Positions 1-11,242 of a DNA stretch of 32,304 nt are shown in pieces (within the stretch, counting starts at the first letter, position 1; every line of letters starts with the position of its first letter). The notes beneath the pieces are model-generated. The model did not search any database and was not told where the DNA came from. It saw nothing but the letters and a program-made list of their open reading frames with translations. Made by a program: the position numbers and the translations under genes. Source of the stretch: Gnomoniopsis sp. IMI 355080 (Eukaryota; Ascomycota; Sordariomycetes; Diaporthales; Gnomoniaceae); the NCBI GenBank assembly GCA_027946555.1, contig JAPEVC010000316.1, positions 1 through 32,304 of the forward strand, given 5' to 3'.

Positions 1-13
1 CCCCACCCCCCAT

Positions 14-881
14 TCATGCAACGACCAGCCCGGCCATCAACACCAGTACTATTCCCGCCACAAGCTCCCCTCTCGACCGTCCCCCCAACTGGAACCTCGT
101 CGCCGGAGCAGCGCCCGATTTGCTCGTCGGCGAGGGGAAAAACCACGCCGTATCTGTCGGATTGACCGTCTCCACCCCTCCATCACGTCCCGTCGTCGTC
201 GCCGTTGCCGTCGCGGCAGCGGGCGCGGGGGTCGTCAGTGTGAGGACTCCCCACTGCACCTCGCTGCCCGTGTACGTCTGCGTGCGCGAGAAATCCGTCG
301 GCCCCGTCGTGTTGCCCTTTGTGAACCTAGAGCCGAATGACGAGTATTCCGTGCATGTGGCTGCTGTTGTAGAGGCGAGCTGGCATGCGAGGAGGGCCGT
401 TCTGTAGCCGGCGCCGGGGTTCAATCAGCAGCGCTTTCTCGACCGAATAGCGTTTTACCAAACGTCTGTGGAGAATGAAGGAAGAAAACCTACAGTCTGT
501 CCTGTATGGTACCCGAGTATTCGAATGTGCTAGGTCCCTCTGCAAATGTGAAAGGCAGAGGGCCTGATATCTCACAATCCGCGCTGTCGGGACAAAAGAC
601 AGTGTATGTCGTGGCCACGCTATTCTAAGCATCGGCGTTAGTTGATTGGTGAAGAACGACAACCCCTCCCCCTACGGAGCGGCGTGCTGTCTTGAGATTC
701 CTCTTGAGTTCAGAATTTCTCGTACACTTGTAATCACACTACCAGCCAAGTCATCCCAATTCACAGCTTCATATCCAGGGACATAGACCGGAACCGTGAC
801 TTGGGCAAACGTCGTCGGCGCCAAGCTCGGAGCCAGCGCGGCAATAACGAGCGGTAGCCATGCTTGGGGCACAGGCTTCAT
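14..881 (-). CDS. GPI-anchored secreted protein (3 exons)
   Basis: Three exons, 881-726, 624-494 and 401-14, give 224 aa. The N-terminus is a signal peptide (MKPVPQAWLPLVIAALAPSL, cleavage near TTFA-QV). A short ectodomain carries four cysteines in two pairs (FCPDSADC and ACQLASTTAATC). A Thr/Ala-rich stalk follows (ATATATTTG), and the protein ends in a hydrophobic tail (VAGIVLVLMAGLVVA) typical of a GPI-attachment signal. Intron 1 has donor GTACGA, branch CTAAC and acceptor CTTAG; intron 2 has donor GTAGGT and acceptor CTACAG. Both joins keep the frame, and the alternative donor 2 nt upstream would create a stop. The protein probably sits at the plasma membrane or wall; no enzymatic role is visible. 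It is related to the divergent gene at 2185-2832, sharing ATTYTVFCP-like and EGPSTFEYSG-like blocks and the position of its second intron. I recognise the type (fungal GPI-anchored protein of unknown function) but no named gene. Confidence 0.82.
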
Positions 882-2184
882 ACTTCAATACCAGCGTTAG
901 ACAAGCCGAGCGGGAAGCGAAGAAATTAAGTTATCGGACCATTGGTAGAAACTCAATTCCCCTCAGAGATTCATCTGAAGCTTAGCATTGAAGACAAATA
1001 AATCGAAACAAAAGGCCAAGAAAAAAAGAGACGGGTATTCAAAGGTACGGGAAGAGGAGAGCGTAAAGCACACTCTTTCTTCGTAATTTGATCCTCCCCC
1101 GACGGAATACGCCCCTTCGGTGATTGCCTGTGCGCCTGGAAAGTCTTGGCTTTCTCTTGGCTGAGCGATTGTCCACCGAGCGCCAAGACAGCCTAACGTT
1201 GCTTTGGGTGGTTCCCTCTTTTTTGAATTCTGTTTTTTTCCCTCCTCTTATTAGTCAAGCGGGCCCAACGTTCCTAGAATGAGTATTGAAGCCTGCGCGC
1301 CCGCCGAAAAGGCGTGAAAAATGCCAGAAGCTGTGAATGACAGATTGTTTGTAGAGCGGCTTGCAGAGCCGCTTGCCGAAGCACAAGGTCAATCATACCT
1401 GCCAGCCTTATTTTCGCCTTTCCTTTCTAGCATTGGTGCTGTGGCTTCTGCTCTTTTCATTGCACACCGCCAAGGATGAGAACGTGGGGGAGAGGCCCTA
1501 TGAGAGCACGAACAGTGATCGCCCGGCTGCGGCGATCGTGCTTGGCCAATATGAGTGGGAATTCTGTGTTGGAACTTACCTTTCCCATGGGAAATTCTTT
1601 GCAACCTCAGTCCCGAGGCTCACCGGTGAAGAGTGCTCGAATCAACTGGGTTACCCAGAGCACAGTAGGACCCACCTTGCTGTCCAATTCTTCATCGCAT
1701 TTGATCCTTGCAGTGCGAGCGACGACTCGCCTATTACAGATACGTCGCCACGGTTGTTGATTGGTCTGCAAATGTGTTCTCAACGACGTCGAGGCACGTG
1801 CAGACGTGCTTCTTGACCAAATGTGTATGTCAAAGGTCCCGGATATTTAGGAGTTTCTTGTAGAGAAGTTCGTCCGATATTCAGGGCTTACGACAGGGGA
1901 AGAAGCGGGTCTTCTCAAAATTGTCAAGCCTTCAGCGGTATCCTCAACCGAGTAAGAGATTAAAGGGGTAATGATGGGCATATGGGTCTGTAGAAAGAAA
2001 GCCATTCATAAGTACCGCAGTCGCCGTGTACTTGGCCAAGCGCTTCATATATATCAATAACGTAGCTTCATCATTCAAGGCCCTTCCTTTTCCCGCATTA
2101 TCCTTCTGAAATATTCGATTGGTCGTTCCTCCTATTTTCGAGGTTCCCCTCTTCTCAGCCCAGTCGCGATCCAACAAACCCACC
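882..2184. other. Divergent intergenic region between two GPI-protein genes
   Basis: About 1.3 kb holding the upstream regions of both GPI-protein genes. The last 100 bases before 2185 are strongly pyrimidine-rich (for example 2085-2100 and 2125-2160), as in many fungal core promoters. An open frame at 1361-1816 could encode 151 aa with one hydrophobic segment, but it lacks a convincing start context or family resemblance, so I do not call it a gene. Confidence 0.5.
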
Positions 2185-2832
2185 ATGGCGCAAGGAACGG
2201 TACTGTTGTTGGCTGCGCTGGCCAGTGGCATTTACGCATCGACCACCTCGAGCTCGAGCGCAAATGCAACCTCTACGATGACTGTACTTCTCCCTATGTT
2301 GGACTCACAGACCGCGGTGATGGGCTCCATAATGGGTGTGGACGCAACCGCCACATCTTACTACTTGACATGCCCAACGAGCGAGTCCTCCCTGACCTGC
2401 GGTCTCGGCGATGGCGTGGAACTCGTCGAGGGTCCTTCTGTACTCGAGGTCCACTTCACGGAGGAGAGCATTGGGTGAGTACATATTGTCCTTTCGCAAG
2501 TACCCACGAGTTCCGGCTGACCATTCTCCAGTACTATCGACGTCAGCTGCGCGCTTGCGTCCAATACCGCAAGCTGCACGACAACGTTGACGACAGCCGA
2601 TATTTCCATCACAGGCACTGCTGTTGCTGCTTCATCACAGGTCACTAGCACCGGATCTACTGTCGTGACCGGTATCAGCTCCTACACCTTGCCTGTGACG
2701 GTTACAGCAGGCCTGGAGAAGCTGAGTGCCGCCAACAGCACTAGTGCTGCAACGGGTGGTGTCCCGAGAGCCACCCAGAACGCCGTTCTGATGGGTGCTG
2801 CTGCCATGGTTGGAGGTGCTCTGCTGCTATAG
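2185..2832 (+). CDS. GPI-anchored secreted protein (2 exons)
   Basis: Exons 2185-2474 and 2532-2832 give 196 aa. The start codon lies in a good context (CACCATGG), 22 codons inside a longer open frame. A signal peptide (MAQGTVLLLAALASGIYA) precedes a Ser/Thr-rich segment. Then comes a compact domain with two cysteine pairs (LTCPTSESSLTC and VSCALASNTASC), a Ser/Thr-rich stalk, and a C-terminal hydrophobic GPI signal (GAAAMVGGALLL). The 57-nt intron has donor GTGAGT, a CTGAC branch and acceptor CCAG, and splits a glycine codon. The protein is probably displayed on the cell surface. Residues 30-125 align by eye with the gene at 14-881, including the block LVEGPSVLEV against FAEGPSTFEY. No enzymatic motif is visible. 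It converges with rev7, whose stop codon is only 118 nt away. Confidence 0.85.
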
Positions 2833-2950
2833 CCGGCTTGATGTTTGAGCGCAGGCGTTGGAGGGTCATACTCTTTAAATAATAATTACACTGAGCAATG
2901 ATAACCTGGTAATTTGAGTGGCTTTGTGATCTGCGGTACCCAGCTGAAGT

Positions 2951-3874
2951 TCATGCCGAAGATTGTGATGTGTGGCTCTCAGATGACTGTAAGCCCTCCT
3001 TTGTCTTCCCTTCTTCAACCCAACATTCAAAGAACAGTGGCCCAGCCTCGATGGCTCGGATTGGTGTGGTATACGCACCGGAAAAGTCGTGAACCTTTTC
3101 CCGGGGATCCCGAGAGGCCAGCTGAAGTCCAGGCTGTGATGGGATCCAGGGCTGAGGATGGCCTATTGGTGCGGCTGCCTCCTTGCGTAACTCAACCGCG
3201 ACTGTGAATGTGCAGCCCTCGGGCAACGCATCCATCTTCTCGCCCGCATAGGCGATGCGTCGCGCCGCACCTCGCAATTGCTCATCGACGTCTACCCAGT
3301 TGAGCGCTACAGCCTGGTCACTCTCGACGTCCGCAGCAGCATGTGTGAGATTCTCGTCGCCGCTGCCGGTTTCGTCGTCGGCGGGTTCCTCATCGTCATG
3401 TTGCAAGTTCTCGCCCTCCCCGCCACGAAAATTCTTAAGCGCCTCAAGTCCGCCTGGCCAGGAGGGAAAGCGGGAAACGTCGAACATCCATCGCTCCAGG
3501 ACGCTACCTGGGGACAGGTGCTGAGCCGATGGAGTCTTGGGTGGTGATGAGTTTGGCGGAGAGTGGATGACCACGGCAACTCGCTCGGCGGATCCTTTGG
3601 CTATTTGGGCCATGACAGCGTCGACTGCGTCGTTGATCCATTGGCACACTCTCGGATGGCGGGACTGGTGCACAGGGAGGTTGAAGGCCTTCGCAGAGAG
3701 GAAGGTTTGCTTGGGGTAAATAGCGCGGTAATACAGGATAGTGTGAATGGAGACGGTGAGGAAACTGGTGAAAGAGTTGAGGAGCGTGCGTGCTTCGGCG
3801 ATGGGCACTTCTTTGGTCTGGGGAGCCAGCAGTGGCTCGGATGGGCCTGGGAGAGGAGGCGGTGGCATCGACAT
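2951..3874 (-). CDS. rev7: Rev7-like HORMA protein (DNA polymerase zeta subunit)
   Basis: A single exon of about 307 aa from the MSMPPPPLP start. The reading frame stays open further upstream to 3925, but the proline-rich start matches fungal relatives as I remember them. The N-terminal HORMA block is very typical of Rev7/MAD2L2: LLNSFTSFLTVSIHTILYYR, then FNLPVHQSRHPRVCQWINDA and VLERWMFDVSRFP. The C-terminal part (RAIEAGPLFFECWVEEGK) fits the safety-belt end of the fold. Between them lies an acidic, probably disordered insert (DDEEPADDETGSGDEN). Human REV7 is 211 aa, so the fungal form is longer because of this insert. In the family, Rev7 bridges Rev3 and Rev1 in translesion synthesis and acts in the nucleus. 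An extra tiny 5' exon cannot be excluded, because the bases before MSM look like a splice acceptor (CTGAGTAACC...CCCAG). Confidence 0.88.
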   Translation of the reverse strand: MSMPPPPLPGPSEPLLAPQTKEVPIAEARTLLNSFTSFLTVSIHTILYYRAIYPKQTFLSAKAFNLPVHQSRHPRVCQWINDAVDAVMAQIAKGSAERVAVVIHSPPNSSPPKTPSAQHLSPGSVLERWMFDVSRFPSWPGGLEALKNFRGGEGENLQHDDEEPADDETGSGDENLTHAAADVESDQAVALNWVDVDEQLRGAARRIAYAGEKMDALPEGCTFTVAVELRKEAAAPIGHPQPWIPSQPGLQLASRDPREKVHDFSGAYTTPIRAIEAGPLFFECWVEEGKTKEGLQSSESHTSQSSA

Positions 3875-4915
3875 GCTGTTGATGTCGACCTGGGTCCAAC
3901 AAGGGTTACTCAGGAAATAAAGCAAGAGATCAGGTGGACAATAGTAGGTAGGTACCTAGGTAGCTAGGGTGACCAATTTGGAGGACCTCGCATGGAAAAC
4001 TAAAGTAGCTCTGGTGAGGCGCCTAGCAGAAACGTGCAGGTAGTGCCACATTCATTCTTTCCCTAGTTGGTGAAACTTTCCAGACAGCCGGGTCGCAACA
4101 GGGTTGAGATGATTTGCGTAGTGGTTACCTCTCTGGGCTAGGTAGAAAAGCAATCAAGTCCCTGATGAATGCCTGGAATTATAACATTGCAGCTCGAATT
4201 GACTCGCTCCTGGATCAAGAAGGATACCATGAAAGGGGAATTTAATGACGACTTGTTCACAGATGCACGCGAGTAGGTTGAAATCCAGCAGCAATTCCAG
4301 GTCGAAGGGTGTTAGGAACGTGGGAAGTTGCAATTTACGCGACTGCAGCGCGTCCTGTATCTAGCGCGTCCTGGCTCTTGCCCCGAAACTACTATATAAT
4401 CAGGTAGGCTTGTACTAATTGACACCTAGAAAGTCTTGGATAATGGCCGATAGTACAGCTGTCTGGGTTCCAGGTACATGCAATTTTTTCCTCAACCATC
4501 CAATTATGCTAGGACGTGTAGTGTCTTTCTTCGTAAAACAGATGAGCGTGCAACTTGTTGTCACTTGTACAAAGTTACGGACGCGTATCGAGGTGCCACG
4601 CAACTCTGGGCAAGTAGAACCGAGTTGTACGGTTGAGGAGGACCCCACCATAACTCCAACTTTAGCATCTTCTACGTGCCTACTAGCAACCTTTGGCAAC
4701 CCAACCTTTTTTTATTGCATTCGCTCCCAATACACCGACCTTGCTCCCACTACTGCACCACCAGTGAACAACTAGCTCGTGCCGCTGGGATCACTCCCAA
4801 GCTAGACACATCCGCCATCAGACTTTGTCTCACCGCCTTGCTTCGTCCACTACAAGTACCCCTCCAAAGCCCCGCAGCTTTCGAGTCCGCGTAACGGCAG
4901 CTAAGAGGCGCCAAT
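3875..4915. other. Divergent intergenic region rev7 / importin
   Basis: About 1 kb with no gene I can support. It contains a palindrome-rich patch at 3944-3968 built from TAGGTA/TACCTA units (see findings) and a CT-rich leader before the importin start. Open frames of up to 118 aa (4419-4775) show no family resemblance. Confidence 0.5.
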
Positions 4916-7900
4916 ATGGAGGACCAGCTGGCTCAGCTGCTGGCCAACACCCAACTGCCTCAGGAAGAACCCAGAAAACGCGCCGAACTCGACCTGAAGC
5001 ACGCCCAGACAGACCCTGCATTTCCCGTCGCCCTGGCAAACATTGCTGCCCACAGCGCCATTAGCACAGACATCCGCCAGGCTGCACTGGCCTATCTGCG
5101 CCGCTTCATCGAGCACAACTGGGGCGAGGAGGGCGACGAGAACAATGACGGTCCCCGCTTCCCCATTTCCGACGCCAGCAAGGAACAACTGCGTCACAAG
5201 TTACTGGAACTGGCTTTGAGCGACGAGACCGATCGCAAGGTCAAGTCCTCTGTCAGGTAGGCTACTCGACCTTGGGAAAAGAGAATGGCTTTGTGACAAC
5301 AATCAGCTAATACATCATGCTGCAGCTATGCCGTGGGCAAAATTGCAAACAATGACTTCCCCGAGCAGTGGCCGACGCTACTCCCCACTCTCCTCGAAAT
5401 TATTCCAAAGGGCTCCGACGCCCAGCTTTATGGCGCCCTCAAGGTTCTGAGCGACATTGTTGAGGAAAGTCTGACCGAAGACCAATTCTTCTCGGCAGCC
5501 CGTCCGATCATTGATGTCGTCTACAACGTGGCCCTGAATGATGCTCGAAAGCCCAATCTGCGCGCCCTGGCTGTCAGTGTCTTTCGTGGATGCTTCGAGC
5601 TGATGGATATGGTGAAAGATGATCACCCAAAGGAGGTCAAGGGTTTTGCAGAGGAAGCACTTAAGGGCTGGCTGCCTTTCTTCTCACAGGTGCTCTCAGT
5701 TCAATTGCCGCCCGTGTCTGAGGACGCCCCCGCTCGCGAGTATCGCAATGGGATAATTTCGTTCAAGTTGCAGGTCGTCAAGGCTCTCATGAAGATTAAG
5801 ACTGTCTTCCCTACCCTCCTTCTGCCCCAGAGCCTCGCCTTCTTCCAGGCAACATGGCAGGAGCTTTCACTGCTGCAAGGGCAGTATCAAGAGCACTACA
5901 TCGACGTTGGAGGCCAAGGACGATTGGAGGACTCTGATGGTCTGCCTTACACCCTTGATTTCCTGATCCTAGAGGAGTTGGATTTCCTCAATCAGTGCTT
6001 GCGAGCCACGCCGGTACAAAAGGAACTCGAGGCTCAATTGAACGGTCGACCAGTCCATGAAGCACCCTGGATGATCGATCTTATGAAACTTCTGGTCACT
6101 TATAGTCGCATCACCTGCGAGGAGGAGGAACTGTGGGACATTGATGTCTCGCTGTATCTCGCGGAGGAGACCTCGGTATGTCACACATCTAATCTGCTAA
6201 TTGGCCCGCATCGGCTTTCGAAGGAACCCTTCTGATATCTCATTAGGTCACAGCCAATTATACAGCACGTACTGCCTGCGGTGACTTGTTGATCAAGGTC
6301 GGCGAGTGGATCCATGGTAGGGCCTTGGAAGGTCTCTTCGCACACACCAAATCGCTCTTTCAAGCACAAAACGATTGGCGCTCTCAGGAGGCATGTCTTT
6401 ACTTATTTAACATGCTCATCAGCGATTTCCAGGATCGGAGCGAGGTCGTGCCAGCCGAGATTGCTCAGGCACACGTCGAGCTGATCACACATGCAGCAGG
6501 TCAGTAATTCCTGACACCCTCAGCGTCCGAGTCGTCGGAGTCTCCGTGATACGTCAGCCATATTGACCCTTTCTGCAGGCCAGGAGCAGCCTCTTCTCCG
6601 AGCCAGAGGCTTTGTTGTCGCTGGAACCCTTAGCCAGGGCTTTCCACCCGTAATCGCACTCCTGGACCACACGATTCAGTCGGTTAGCAGCGACAGCTCC
6701 GAGCTCGTGCAAGTCGCGTGCATTAAAGCTATCGAGAGCTTCGTTACCTCTGGTCACGTGCCCCCAGACCGCCAGGTCCCAATGCTCGTGGCCATCAACA
6801 GTTTCCTCGATGGCAAGGATATGACCGAGCTGGAAGATGCTGATGATTTGCTGGTCACCCTGGTAGAGTCCCTACGAGCAGTCATTCAGATCGACCCGCG
6901 TATCATCATTGCATCCGATATCAAGTCGCTTGATTCCCTCTTCTTGATTGCCAAACATGGCGCTTCGAACTTCCAGGTGACATATATGGTCACCGAGGCT
7001 TTTGAAGATCTTGTTTCAACTTTGTCAGATTCAGCCTCTTACGCTGCTCTTTGCGCCAAGGTACTACCTACCATTGCGGGCGCTTTTAACGTGGCCGACA
7101 TGACCCAAGACGACCCCCTTCTCACACTCGCGTGCGAATTGCTCGTGCCATTGGTCGAGAACGGCTCTGAGCCACTGCCAGCTGGCTTCGTGGCTGCAAC
7201 TCTTCCTAAATTGAAAACTTTGTTGCTGCAGTCTCCTGAAGGCGAGGTCTTACGACCTGGGGCCGAGTGTATCAAGTACATGTTGATGCACGATCACCAC
7301 CAAGTCCTTGGATGGCATGATGAGAATGGCCAGTCTGGGTTAGAGACCTGTCTGCTTATCATCGATCGGCTACTGGGACCTGGCATTGAGGATAACGCCG
7401 CTTCAGAAGTCGGAGGTCTCGCTGCTGAGCTGGTGGAGAAGGCAGGCCCGGAGCGGCTTGGTCCTTACCTGGAGAAATTGCTGCAAGCAGTGGCAAATCG
7501 ACTTGCAACTGCAGAGGCTGCTGCATTCATTCAATCTCTTATTAGTGTTTTTGCGCGCCTCTCCCTGGTCCAGGCCGGAGACGTGGTGCAGTTCCTCAGC
7601 AATATTGACATCAACGGACAGAACGGCCTCCAGGTTGTCATGAGCAAGTGGTTGGAGAATTCCATCAGCTTCGCAGGCTACGACGAGATAAGACAGAACG
7701 TCATTGCTCTCTCAAAACTCTACTCTCTGAACGACCCGCGCCTCGCACAAATCCAGGTCAGGGGCGATATGATCATCCAGCCCGGCAACGGTCGAATAAT
7801 GACCCGGTCGCGTGCTAAGGCGAACCCTGACCAGTACAATTCGATTCCAGTCACCCTCAAGATCCTCAAAGTGCTTATTGAGGAGCTTCTTTCAGCCTCG

Positions 7901-8200
7901 GGCGTCACAGGTGCCGCCAACGCTGCTGCCGCCGCCGCCGCCGAGTTTGCCGACGCAGACGAGGATGATGGAGACGAGGGCTGGGAGGACGAGAATGACA
8001 CGGTCGACCCGTCGCATGCGCATCTCATGTCACTAGTCGAGGGAGCCGGTAGCCGCATGCGTGACGACGAGACACAGCAGTATCTGTCCGAGTTCTTCGT
8101 CAGGGCCGCCCGGGAGAATATTGCGGATTTCCAGACTTGGTACGGCATGCTCACCGAGGATGAGCAGAAGAAGCTCAATGAGCTTGCTTCGAACCAATAG
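4916..8200 (+). CDS. kap114: Importin-9 / Kap114-type karyopherin beta
   Basis: Four exons (4916-5256, 5326-6175, 6247-6499, 6579-8200) give 1,021 aa, the usual size for this family. The N-terminus carries the importin-beta N domain (about residues 20-100: RKRAELDLKHAQTDPAFPVA, IRQAALAYLRRFIEHNW). Helical HEAT-type repeats follow throughout. Near the C-terminus, around residues 925-960, an alanine run leads into an acidic stretch (DADEDDGDEGWEDENDTVD), the charged loop expected in importin-9/Kap114. These receptors carry cargoes such as histone H2A-H2B and TBP into the nucleus and are released by Ran-GTP. Introns are 69, 71 and 79 nt; the third uses donor GTCAGT and the second ends in ATTAG. 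All joins preserve the frame. Assignment to Kap114 rather than another importin rests on the acidic C-terminal signature and length. Confidence 0.88.
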
Positions 8201-8921
8201 AGTCATTTCGAAGCGAATCGACCATGGTTCGCCGTCAACGGAGGAGGGAGTGATGGCGGTAGGTACGTCTGTCGAAGCATTGGCGAGTTTTGGAGTGATG
8301 ACTACGTCAAACTTCGATTGGTAGGCGTCACGACATTTCGCAATGGTTGGAAAGCGGCTTGAAAATACTGGAGGGTCGTGATATATAGAGTGATTTTTCA
8401 GTATGCTTAATCCGGTGCTTGCAAGGGGACCACCAAAACAGATAGAATTTCCCAGTACCACTGAATCAAAATACCATCCCGCGTGTTGCTTATTATGTCT
8501 TTGTCCTGTTCAACAGTGAATGGCACCACTGCGGAGGATTCTTTGACCAGTCACACGTGAGATGTGAATTGATCAAACTGTCACTTGCGTAGTTTATATA
8601 TAATATCTGATTGATGACAATAAATTACTTTGTGCCTTTAAGGCTTAGGACGTTCAGCAAGGAGATCGTGGAGGTGGGCTGACAAAAATCAAGAGCATGG
8701 GGTCTGAAAAATGGAGATAGCAAGACGACCGTGAAGTCCAATTCATGTGCTTGCCCATCCTAGCGAATAATTACACAGTCTAGTGCTAGTTGGCTTTTTG
8801 GTTTTTTTGACTGTCATGATGTTCATAAACCTCATAATCGTACACTTCACCGCTCGAGCCTGTCATATCAAGTGGCATCGTCACCCCAAGAACAAGGCGT
8901 GCCTTCGTCTCGCCACGCGCA
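8201..8921. other. Convergent 3' region, importin / PI31
   Basis: About 720 nt between two converging stop codons, AT-rich between about 8580 and 8640. No coding or RNA gene is seen; it probably holds the two 3' UTRs. Confidence 0.5.
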
Positions 8922-10142
8922 TTAGATGATATCACCGTCTCCGAATGGATTCCCATCCCGGCCAAACCCACGGCCACCTCCGAATCGCGGCCCTCCGGCG
9001 CCAGGGCCTACAGGATCCCACCGCGCGCCAGGTGGCGCCTGCGGATCAAACGCCCCTCCCTCGCCACCAGCGCCGCCACCGCGCGGTCCTTGAAACAGCG
9101 GGTCGTCAAAGGTAGGGTGCATCCCGCCGCCCATTCCACCCGGTCTTGGCAGGCCCCCGCCTGGCACAAAGCTTCCCCGGAATGGATCGTGTGGCCCCAA
9201 CCCAGGAGGATGTAAATCGTCATGGCCAATCTCGAACGGTGACCCTCCACCCGGCATGCGCAATCCACCGCCTCCACGGGGCGGCCGGTTGACCTCGAAC
9301 TCATCTTCGAAGCCGGGTGGGGGAAAGTCACCTGCCGGAAGAGGCCGGCGCGGAGGTGCGGCGAGCGGGTCGTCGTAAGGGTAGGGCCGGGCAGGTTGCG
9401 GGTCGCGGGGCTGGGGCGCGCGCGGGTGACTGGAGGGACCTTCGCGGCCGATGCGTTCTGCGTCTTCGCGTGCGGCGCGGTCGTCCGGGGATTCTTGGTA
9501 GCCATCCTTCTGCAGGCTGGGGATGAGGCGCTGAATAATGTTGATCTTGAGTAGGCTGGCAAGGTCGGCGATGCGCGCGGGTGAGATGAAGACTTCCTGG
9601 AGTTTAGCGACGAGGTCGGAGCGATCCTCGGCGCCCGTGTCCGGGTGAAGGGTGATGCGGAGGGGGAGGGCGGCTTGGGAGATGTAGTCGCGGGCGACGA
9701 GTTCGAGGCGGTTGATGTTGTCTGCGCCGACGGCGAGACCGCGGATTTCGGTCTTGCTGCCGAGACGGTCGGTCTTGATGACGAACTGCATTGAAGATTG
9801 AGTGTGGGCATAGAGGAAGGAGTAGGATGATATGGATGCGTTCCACTTTGCAGGGAGGCGGGGCGCGAGGCGGGCGCATTCTGATTCTGATGGAGGGGGT
9901 TAGCTAGCTTCAGATGGGAGATGGGAAATACAGATTGGAAGGGAGAACAGCTTACCCATCTTTTGATCTTCATTGAAACCGAGCAACCGAAAACCCAGGT
10001 TGTGCATGCAGGCGTGTGTGAAGAGAGCAATGGCTTCAGCAGAGCTGCTTATGTCGGAGGTGGTGTCGTCTTTGTCGTGGGTAGGCAGTGCATCTGCCAT
10101 GCTCTGCAGAATGTTCTGCGGACTGAGAGGATCAGTGGCCAT
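8922..10142 (-). CDS. PI31-like proteasome regulator
   Basis: Exons 10142-9956 and 9886-8922 give 383 aa. The N-terminal half is the PI31 N domain: ALFTHACMHNLGFRLLGF, then across the intron FNEDQK-MESECARLAP, LPAKWNASISSYSFLYAH and MQFVIKTDRLGSKTEIRGLA. From about residue 200 the chain becomes Pro/Gly-rich and ends with the PI31 C-terminal region, including MHPTFDDPLFQGPRG. PI31 (yeast relative Fub1) binds the 20S proteasome; mammalian forms act in proteasome inhibition, assembly or transport. The 69-nt intron has donor GTAAGC and branch GCTAACC. Its acceptor is duplicated 6 nt apart (ATCAGAATCAG), and both sites keep the frame. A long open frame on the same strand in another phase (9008-10030) is a shadow created by the GC-rich Pro/Gly codons. 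Confidence 0.9.
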
Positions 10143-11242
10143 AGTGGTAGCTGACTTAGATATCTGTATGTGGCGTTTTCTGATGTATCAATGGAGAGGC
10201 TGAGTCTTGGGTGTCAAGAGGCTGCGGGTGTAGTTACAAATTGTGTTGGAGGAGGGTAGATTTGATAATTAGTAGATGTAAGTGAAGTGACGTTTGTTAT
10301 TATCCGGCCTGCGTCACCTAGAGGCTGCCTCGTTGTAGGGCTGAGCATGGGCAAGGTGGGGAAGCCCCTGCCTAACCTGCGCAACTGCCCAATTTGACCT
10401 ACTTGAATGACAAGAACGAATAGCCAGAAGTAGTACCTACTAGGTAGATATAATTCCTTGTCATATGGCCTGAGGTATCTAGTTAGACACAGAACAGGAA
10501 GCGTATTTTGAACTTCTCTTTCCCTGTCCCTGCTTACTACATTGTCTGTTGTGTGTCGTGAGGAGTACCTGAGAATAGCTGTGACTATCAGGCACTTATA
10601 CCAACCTAGATACTAAGTACTATCTGTTCAAGGTGCTCCCTCCCCCCCTTCATGAACAACGAAAGTCAACAATCGCCTAGGCATAGATATCGTCTTTGTA
10701 GAATCAAGGCAATAGTACAAGAAGCAGCATATCAAAGATTACCATGTATGTAACGGCTCTGCGTAGGTAAGCGTCCAAGAGAGATCCAGGAGCTTGGACC
10801 TCAGCGCGGGGTACATCCTGCTGATAGTGGAGTAGAGTACTTGCCTTACTCAGACAGTTCAGATTATCTGTCACCGCCTGGCCTCCAATTTGCTTCAGGT
10901 GACTTGCGCATTCCAATTCAAAACAACTAAACATCCCGTGGTTCGACTGACCTCATCTCTGGTGGCGATCAAGACGACAATCACAAGCAGGACAACTTTT
11001 TCGACCAGCAAAAGCACAGATTATAGCCTGACAAGGACAAGCCATTCGTGGAGTGCTTCTGCAATTGTTGACGGTTGTGCACACACCAAGTACCAACAAT
11101 TGTTGCAACCACAACCTCGGAAGCACGGCTTGGCTTACAGGCACACGACACAAAGTCACGATACACACTGCACACTACCCACCTTGACAGACCCCTCTCG
11201 CTTCCCCTCCCATGCGGCTGCTGCTGAGCCCCAACTCTGTGC
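10143..11242. other. Divergent intergenic region PI31 / vps9
   Basis: About 1.1 kb. It contains TAGGTA/TACCTA-type repeats near 10434-10451 and a CA-rich leader before vps9 (about 11090-11240). Open frames here, such as 10890-11321, overlap the vps9 leader and show no protein-like features. Confidence 0.5.

Noticed and set aside
1361..1816. 151-aa open frame with one hydrophobic stretch between the GPI-protein genes
   Set aside because: No family resemblance, poor start context, Arg/Ser-rich random-looking C-terminus, and it lies in the promoter region of two genes. A frame of this length can arise by chance in 1.3 kb.
4419..4775. 118-aa frame upstream of the importin gene
   Set aside because: No domain or signal features; it lies in the importin leader region.
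9008..10030. 340-aa open frame on the same strand as PI31, in another phase
   Set aside because: It runs over the PI31 exons and intron; its Ser/Pro/Arg-rich translation is a shadow of the Pro/Gly-rich PI31 codons, whereas the PI31 frame shows clear family motifs and proper splice sites.
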